NCBI RefSeq assembly: GCF_002155915.1
Contig: NZ_MUME01000157.1
Coordinates: 1-38,042, forward strand
Source: Streptomyces thermovulgaris
GTDB lineage: Bacteria; Actinomycetota; Actinomycetes; Streptomycetales; Streptomycetaceae
Length of the DNA stretch: 38,042 nucleotides
Direction: 5' to 3'
The notes under the pieces are model-generated. The model was not told where the DNA came from. It was given only the letters and a program-made list of their open reading frames with translations, and did no database searches. Numbering within the stretch: the first letter of the stretch is position 1; each line of letters starts with the position of its first letter. Of this stretch, positions 32,878 to 38,042 are shown one piece after another. The position numbers and the translations under genes were made by a program.

Positions 32878-33408
32878 ATGGCGAGGCCCGACAAGGCGGC
32901 CGCGGTTGCCGAGCTGACGGACAAGTTCCGCAACTCGAACGCCGCCGTGCTGACCGAGTACCGCGGTCTCACCGTGGCGCAGCTCAAGACGCTGCGTCGT
33001 TCTCTCGGTGAGAACGCCCAGTACACCGTGGTGAAGAACACGCTGACCAAGATCGCGGCCAGCGAGGCCGGGATCACGCTGGACGACCAGCTCTTCGCTG
33101 GTCCGACGGCGGTCGCCTTCGTCACCGGTGACCCGGTGGAGTCGGCGAAGGGTCTTCGTGACTTCGCCAAGGAGAATCCGAACCTCATCATCAAGGGCGG
33201 TGTCCTTGACGGCAAGGCGCTGTCCGCCGATGAGATCAAGAAGCTTGCGGACCTGGAGTCCCGCGAGGTTCTGCTCAGCAAGCTGGCCGGTGCCTTCAAG
33301 GCGAAGCAGTCCCAGGCTGCCTCCGTCTTCCAGGCGCTGCCGTCGAAGCTCGTCCGCACCGTGGACGCGCTGCGCGCCAAGCAGGCCGAGCAGGGCGGTG
33401 CCGAGTAA
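32878..33408 (+). CDS. rplJ: 50S ribosomal protein L10
   Basis: The 176-residue L10 anchors the L7/L12 stalk and autoregulates its operon. It shows [58 protein letters not shown] and the helical tail that binds L12 dimers ([19 protein letters not shown]). GGAAGGAGG precedes the ATG. Longer in-frame starts run into the leader and are rejected. Confidence 0.97.
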   Translation: MARPDKAAAVAELTDKFRNSNAAVLTEYRGLTVAQLKTLRRSLGENAQYTVVKNTLTKIAASEAGITLDDQLFAGPTAVAFVTGDPVESAKGLRDFAKENPNLIIKGGVLDGKALSADEIKKLADLESREVLLSKLAGAFKAKQSQAASVFQALPSKLVRTVDALRAKQAEQGGAE

Positions 33409-33525
33409 TTCGGCTCGCTTTGCGATCCTCACCCGTCCGTGGGTGGGGGTCGACGCGGGCCCGACGTACGCCCGCCTGACCCAGTACATCCGGCACCTGC
33501 CGACTTGAACGGAAGGACCGCCATC

Positions 33526-33918
33526 ATGGCGAAGCTGACCCAGGAAGAGCTGCTCGCGCAGTTCGAGGAGATGACCCTCATCGAGCTCTCCGAGTTCGTG
33601 AAGGCGTTCGAGGAGAAGTTCGACGTCACCGCCGCCGCGGCCGCCCCGGTCGTCGTCGCCGGTGGTGGCGCTGCCGCCGCCGGTGGCGCCGAGGCCGAGC
33701 CGGAGAAGGACGAGTTCGACGTCATCCTCGCCGCCGCCGGCGACAAGAAGATCCAGGTCATCAAGGTCGTGCGCGAGCTGACCTCCCTCGGCCTGAAGGA
33801 GGCCAAGGACCTGGTCGACGGCGCCCCGAAGCCCGTCCTCGAGAAGGTCAACAAGGAGGCCGCGGACAAGGCCAAGGAGGCCCTCGAGGGCGCCGGCGCC
33901 ACCGTCGAGGTCAAGTAA
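33526..33918 (+). CDS. rplL: 50S ribosomal protein L7/L12
   Basis: The 130-residue stalk protein has the dimerising N-terminal part ([33 protein letters not shown]), an Ala/Gly hinge and the factor-binding domain ([44 protein letters not shown]). It recruits translational GTPases. GGAAGGA precedes the ATG. Codon use is strongly optimised. Confidence 0.97.
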   Translation: MAKLTQEELLAQFEEMTLIELSEFVKAFEEKFDVTAAAAAPVVVAGGGAAAAGGAEAEPEKDEFDVILAAAGDKKIQVIKVVRELTSLGLKEAKDLVDGAPKPVLEKVNKEAADKAKEALEGAGATVEVK

Positions 33919-33984
33919 GACCTTCACGGGTCCGTCCGGGACTCCTGCGCACTGACAGCCGTTCGAGGCTGTAACGCGGACGCA

Positions 33985-34022
33985 CCGAGGGGCGATCATC
34001 CATCCGGGTGGTCGCTCCTCGG
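33985..34022 (+). terminator. Terminator/attenuator behind rplL
   Basis: CCGAGGGGCGATCA and TGGTCGCTCCTCGG form a 14-bp stem with two wobble pairs, followed by CGTTT. Confidence 0.65.
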
Positions 34023-34313
34023 CGTTTCCCGAGGGCGGCGCAGGCTGCCTTGCACCCACGGCCGGGAGAGGTAAGGTGATCTTCGTCGTGCCTCGAGCGG
34101 TCCCGGAGGCAGGCTGCGTGTGACGACGGCGGCATCCGATTTCGGCCTGGGGGGCCTTGACGAACTGCACGCAGCGCGCAATTCTCAGGACGCGTCGTCA
34201 CAAGGATCCGAATCCGAGGCATGGATCGACGACAAAGAGGGCAGTATCAGAGTGCGTTGAGGGCAGACATGCCGCAGACGTCGACAACTGTGAGGGTCCC
34301 GAAAAACCCGTAC

Positions 34314-34342
34314 TGGACATCAGTGAGCTAAGTGGCTACACT
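34314..34342 (+). promoter_or_regulatory. rpoB promoter
   Basis: TGGACA (34314-34319) and TACACT (34337-34342) with a 17-bp spacer; 5 of 6 and 4 of 6 matches to the housekeeping consensus. Confidence 0.55.
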
Positions 34343-34526
34343 GACCCTTTGCGCTGCCTGTTAACTGCCTCCTGCCCGTCACCAGGGGCATGCCCTCGCC
34401 TCAGCAACGACGAGCGGACCACCGCTGACCTGGCTTTTCCGGCTCGCAGCGGAGGATCTGTCGTCGTAGCGGCGGCGGGGGACCGGTACGCGCGTAGTGA
34501 GTCCGAGCCCTCGGAAGGACCCCCTC

Positions 34527-37500
34527 TTGGCCGCCTCGCGCACTGCCTCGACCGCGAATACGAACAACGGCGCCAGCACTGCTCCGCTGCGCATCTCCTT
34601 TGCAAAGATCAAGGAGCCCCTCGAGGTTCCGAACCTTCTCGCGCTGCAAACCGAGAGCTTCGACTGGCTGCTCGGGAACGACGCGTGGAAGGCTCGCGTA
34701 GAGGAGGCTCTCGAGAACGGTCAGGACGTCCCCACCAAGTCCGGTCTCGAGGAGATCTTCGAGGAGATCTCCCCGATCGAGGACTTCTCCGGGTCCATGT
34801 CGCTGACCTTCCGCGACCATCGCTTCGAGCCGCCGAAGAACTCGATCGAAGAGTGCAAGGAGCGCGACTTCACCTACGCCGCCCCGCTCTTCGTCACGGC
34901 CGAGTTCACCAACAACGAGACCGGCGAGATCAAGTCCCAGACCGTCTTCATGGGCGACTTCCCGCTCATGACGAACAAGGGCACCTTCATCATCAACGGC
35001 ACCGAGCGTGTCGTGGTGTCGCAGCTGGTCCGTTCGCCCGGCGTCTACTTCGACTCCACCATCGACAAGACGTCCGACAAGGACGTCTTCACCGCCAAGA
35101 TCATCCCCTCCCGGGGTGCCTGGCTGGAGATGGAGATCGACAAGCGCGACATGGTCGGTGTCCGCATCGACCGCAAGCGCAAGCAGTCCGTCACCGTGCT
35201 CCTCAAGGCGCTCGGCTGGACCAACGAGCAGATCCTCGAGGAGTTCGGCGAGTACGAATCGATGCGCGCCACCCTGGAGAAGGACCACACCCAGGGCCAG
35301 GACGACGCACTCCTGGACATCTACCGCAAGCTGCGCCCGGGCGAGCCCCCCACGCGTGAGGCCGCCCAGACGCTGCTGGAGAACCTCTACTTCAACCCCA
35401 AGCGCTACGACCTCGCCAAGGTCGGCCGCTACAAGCTCAACAAGAAGCTGGGTACGAGCACCCCGCTGGACGAGGGTGTCCTGACCATCGGGGACATCAT
35501 CGCCACGATCAAGTACCTGGTGAAGCTGCACGCCGGCGAGACCGAGACCGTCGGTGACAACGGCGAGACCGTCGTCGTCGAGACCGACGACATCGACCAC
35601 TTCGGCAACCGCCGTCTGCGCAGCGTCGGCGAGCTCATCCAGAACCAGGTCCGCACCGGTCTGGCCCGGATGGAGCGCGTCGTCCGCGAGCGCATGACCA
35701 CCCAGGACGTCGAGGCGATCACGCCGCAGACCCTGATCAACATCCGGCCGGTCGTCGCCTCCATCAAGGAGTTCTTCGGCACCAGCCAGCTGTCCCAGTT
35801 CATGGACCAGAACAACCCGCTGTCCGGGCTGACGCACAAGCGTCGTCTGTCCGCGCTCGGTCCGGGTGGTCTCTCCCGTGAACGGGCCGGCTTCGAGGTC
35901 CGTGACGTGCACCCCTCGCACTACGGCCGCATGTGTCCGATCGAGACGCCGGAAGGCCCGAACATCGGTCTGATCGGCTCGCTGGCCACCTACGCCCGGG
36001 TCAACGCGTTCGGCTTCGTCGAGACCCCGTACCGCAAGGTCGTCGACGGCCAGGTCACCGACCAGGTGGACTACCTCACGGCCGACGAGGAGGACCGCTA
36101 CGTCATCGCGCAGGCCAACGCCGTCCTGACGGACGACCTGCGCTTCGCCGAGAGCCGCGTCCTGGTCCGCCGCCGCGGCGGCGAGGTCGACTACGTCGAC
36201 CCCGAGGACGTGGACTACATGGACGTCTCGCCGCGCCAGATGGTGTCGGTCGCGACCGCCATGATCCCCTTCCTCGAGCACGACGACGCCAACCGTGCCC
36301 TCATGGGCGCGAACATGATGCGCCAGGCCGTGCCGCTGATCCAGGCGGAGGCCCCGCTCGTCGGCACCGGCATGGAGTACCGCTCCGCCGTCGACGCCGG
36401 CGACGTCATCAAGGCCGAGAAGTCCGGTGTGGTCCAGGAGGTCTCCGCGGACTACATCACCACGGCCAACGACGACGGCACCTACATCACCTACCGCCTG
36501 GCCAAGTTCGCCCGCTCCAACCAGGGCACCTCGGTCAACCAGAAGGTCATCGTCAACGAGGGCGACCGTGTCGTCGAGGGCCAGGTCCTCGCCGACGGCC
36601 CGGCCACCCAGAACGGCGAGATGGCGCTCGGCAAGAACCTGCTGGTCGCCTTCATGCCGTGGGAGGGCCACAACTACGAGGACGCGATCATCCTGTCGCA
36701 GCGCCTCGTGCAGGACGACATCCTCTCCTCGATCCACATCGAGGAGCACGAGGTCGACGCCCGTGACACCAAGCTCGGCCCCGAGGAGATCACCCGGGAC
36801 ATCCCGAACGTCTCCGAGGAGGTCCTCGCCGACCTCGACGAGCGCGGCATCATCCGCATCGGTGCCGAGGTCGTCGCCGGCGACATCCTGGTCGGCAAGG
36901 TCACCCCGAAGGGTGAGACCGAGCTGACCCCGGAGGAGCGCCTGCTGCGCGCGATCTTCGGTGAGAAGGCCCGTGAGGTCCGCGACACCTCGCTGAAGGT
37001 GCCGCACGGCGAGACCGGCAAGGTCATCGGCGTGCGCGTCTTCGACCGCGAGGAGGGCGACGAGCTGCCGCCGGGCGTGAACCAGCTGGTCCGCGTCTAC
37101 GTGGCGCAGAAGCGCAAGATCACCGACGGTGACAAGCTCGCCGGCCGCCACGGCAACAAGGGTGTCATCGCCAAGATCCTGCCGATCGAGGACATGCCGT
37201 TCCTGGAGGACGGCACCCCGGTCGACGTCATCCTCAACCCGCTGGGCGTGCCGTCCCGCATGAACCCGGGACAGGTCATGGAGATCCACCTCGGCTGGCT
37301 CGCCAGCCAGGGCTGGGACGTCTCCGGCGTCCAGGAGGAGTGGGCCGAGCGTCTGAAGGCCATCGGCGCCGACCGGGTCGGGCCGCGCACCAACGTGGCC
37401 ACCCCGGTCTTCGACGGCGCCCGGGAGGACGAGATCGCGGGTCTGCTGGAGCACACCCTGCCCGACCGCAACGGCGACCGCCTGGTCCTGCCGTCCGGCA

Positions 37501-38012
37501 AGGCCCGGCTCTTCGACGGCCGCTCCGGCGAGCCGTTCCCGGACCCGATCTCGGTCGGCTACATGTACATCCTGAAGCTGCACCACCTGGTCGACGACAA
37601 GCTGCACGCCCGCTCGACCGGTCCGTACTCGATGATCACGCAGCAGCCGCTGGGCGGTAAGGCCCAGTTCGGTGGCCAGCGGTTCGGCGAGATGGAGGTG
37701 TGGGCACTCGAGGCGTACGGCGCCGCCTACGCCCTTCAGGAGCTGCTGACCATCAAGTCCGACGACGTCACCGGCCGCGTGAAGGTCTACGAGGCCATCG
37801 TCAAGGGCGAGAACATCCCCGAGCCCGGCATCCCCGAGTCCTTCAAGGTGCTCATCAAGGAGATGCAGTCCCTCTGCCTGAACGTGGAGGTGCTGTCCAG
37901 CGACGGTATGTCCATCGAGATGCGTGACACCGACGAGGACGTCTTCCGCGCCGCGGAGGAGCTCGGCATCGACCTGTCCCGGCGCGAGCCGAGCAGCGTC
38001 GAAGAGGTCTGA
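34527..38012 (+). CDS. rpoB: DNA-directed RNA polymerase beta subunit
   Basis: The 1161-residue beta subunit is complete. The start is a TTG (coding the N-terminus [14 protein letters not shown]) preceded by GGAAGGA; an in-frame GTG ten codons earlier has no SD and is rejected. The rifampicin region reads [31 protein letters not shown], with Asp, His and Ser at the positions most often mutated to resistance, so it looks rifampicin-sensitive. Further marks are [21 protein letters not shown], the switch/active-site region [15 protein letters not shown] and the C-terminal clamp [38 protein letters not shown]. rpoC should follow directly outside the window. Confidence 0.98.
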   Translation: MAASRTASTANTNNGASTAPLRISFAKIKEPLEVPNLLALQTESFDWLLGNDAWKARVEEALENGQDVPTKSGLEEIFEEISPIEDFSGSMSLTFRDHRFEPPKNSIEECKERDFTYAAPLFVTAEFTNNETGEIKSQTVFMGDFPLMTNKGTFIINGTERVVVSQLVRSPGVYFDSTIDKTSDKDVFTAKIIPSRGAWLEMEIDKRDMVGVRIDRKRKQSVTVLLKALGWTNEQILEEFGEYESMRATLEKDHTQGQDDALLDIYRKLRPGEPPTREAAQTLLENLYFNPKRYDLAKVGRYKLNKKLGTSTPLDEGVLTIGDIIATIKYLVKLHAGETETVGDNGETVVVETDDIDHFGNRRLRSVGELIQNQVRTGLARMERVVRERMTTQDVEAITPQTLINIRPVVASIKEFFGTSQLSQFMDQNNPLSGLTHKRRLSALGPGGLSRERAGFEVRDVHPSHYGRMCPIETPEGPNIGLIGSLATYARVNAFGFVETPYRKVVDGQVTDQVDYLTADEEDRYVIAQANAVLTDDLRFAESRVLVRRRGGEVDYVDPEDVDYMDVSPRQMVSVATAMIPFLEHDDANRALMGANMMRQAVPLIQAEAPLVGTGMEYRSAVDAGDVIKAEKSGVVQEVSADYITTANDDGTYITYRLAKFARSNQGTSVNQKVIVNEGDRVVEGQVLADGPATQNGEMALGKNLLVAFMPWEGHNYEDAIILSQRLVQDDILSSIHIEEHEVDARDTKLGPEEITRDIPNVSEEVLADLDERGIIRIGAEVVAGDILVGKVTPKGETELTPEERLLRAIFGEKAREVRDTSLKVPHGETGKVIGVRVFDREEGDELPPGVNQLVRVYVAQKRKITDGDKLAGRHGNKGVIAKILPIEDMPFLEDGTPVDVILNPLGVPSRMNPGQVMEIHLGWLASQGWDVSGVQEEWAERLKAIGADRVGPRTNVATPVFDGAREDEIAGLLEHTLPDRNGDRLVLPSGKARLFDGRSGEPFPDPISVGYMYILKLHHLVDDKLHARSTGPYSMITQQPLGGKAQFGGQRFGEMEVWALEAYGAAYALQELLTIKSDDVTGRVKVYEAIVKGENIPEPGIPESFKVLIKEMQSLCLNVEVLSSDGMSIEMRDTDEDVFRAAEELGIDLSRREPSSVEEV

Positions 38013-38042
38013 CGGGAGTCCGGCGGGCCTTCCCGGCCGGGA

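Larger units (their letters stand above)
33919..34526. other. rplL-rpoB intergenic region
   Basis: About 600 bp without a gene. It contains the rplL attenuator/terminator (33985-34022), a TTGACG/AATTCT pair at 34157-34185 and a better promoter at 34314-34342, then an about 180-nt rpoB leader. The long spacer and own promoter indicate independent control of rpoBC. Confidence 0.65.

Noticed and set aside
31498-34170. 890-codon minus-strand frame over the lipoprotein, rplJ and rplL
   Set aside because: Runs opposite to ribosomal protein genes and across their leader and terminators; shadow of codon bias.
35761-35940. Rifampicin-resistance substitution in rpoB
   Set aside because: The key Asp, His, Arg and Ser positions in the rifampicin region all have the sensitive residues.
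34401-37607. 1068-codon open frame antisense to rpoB
   Set aside because: Mirror of the highly biased rpoB codons in a G+C-rich genome; no SD, low-complexity Asp/Leu/Val-rich product.

Overview
The window is chromosomal DNA of a Streptomyces or a very close actinomycete. The evidence is a very high G+C content with third-position G/C in every gene, GTG/TTG starts, GGAGG-type ribosome sites, and the order murB - add - aspC - tRNA-Trp - secE - nusG - rplK - rplA - lipoprotein - rplJ - rplL - rpoB, which is the conserved Streptomyces arrangement. No plasmid replicon, CRISPR array, rRNA operon or biosynthetic cluster is visible.

Layout. (1) 1-3.9 kb, chromosomal housekeeping genes: an HtpX-type membrane protease, a YccF membrane protein, an APC-type permease, a small GlsB/YeaQ-type membrane protein and YajQ. 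(2) 3941-4022, a tRNA-Tyr gene whose 3' part is the left attachment site of an integrated element. (3) 3969-18910, an actinomycete integrative and conjugative element (AICE) of about 14.9 kb bounded by a perfect 57-bp direct repeat. (4) 18.9-21.7 kb, chromosomal again: the displaced tRNA-Tyr terminator, a small secreted protein, an NAD(P)-binding protein and an amidohydrolase with a degraded active site. (5) 21.9-25.8 kb: tRNA-Thr, tRNA-Met, rpmG, a HadA/HadB-like dehydratase pair, murB and adenosine deaminase. (6) 25.9-38 kb: aspC, tRNA-Trp, secE-nusG, a secreted beta-helix protein lying between nusG and rplK, rplKA, a lipoprotein, rplJL with an L10 leader, and rpoB.

The AICE sits in a tRNA-Tyr gene, the type of site used by SLP1 of S. 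coelicolor. Almost all of its genes read leftwards. Starting at about 16.1 kb they are small coupled proteins, an RRQRL-type zinc protein and a four-helix membrane protein; then a spread/transfer block ending in a TraB/FtsK-type DNA translocase; then a membrane protein, an unknown protein, SSB, and a translationally coupled replication block (Prim-Pol primase, small Cys/His protein, DUF3631 ATPase); finally Xis and integrase. Two regulators sit at the right end: a rightward XRE-type regulator and a leftward GntR-Nudix fusion, which overlap tail to tail. A perfect 14-bp palindrome occurs twice upstream of the main operon and once, slightly diverged, upstream of the GntR-Nudix gene. This suggests one autoregulated repressor controlling both. 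No resistance, defence or metabolic cargo is recognisable in the element.

The most interesting non-coding structures are an iteron-like array of the 7-mer CCGCTAC (5830-6042, candidate replication origin), a TGTCAG repeat/hairpin cluster directly behind the traB gene (10176-10330, candidate transfer locus), and the GntR-Nudix operators. The fused repressor/Nudix protein resembles in one polypeptide the separate KorSA (GntR) and Pif (Nudix) proteins of pSAM2.
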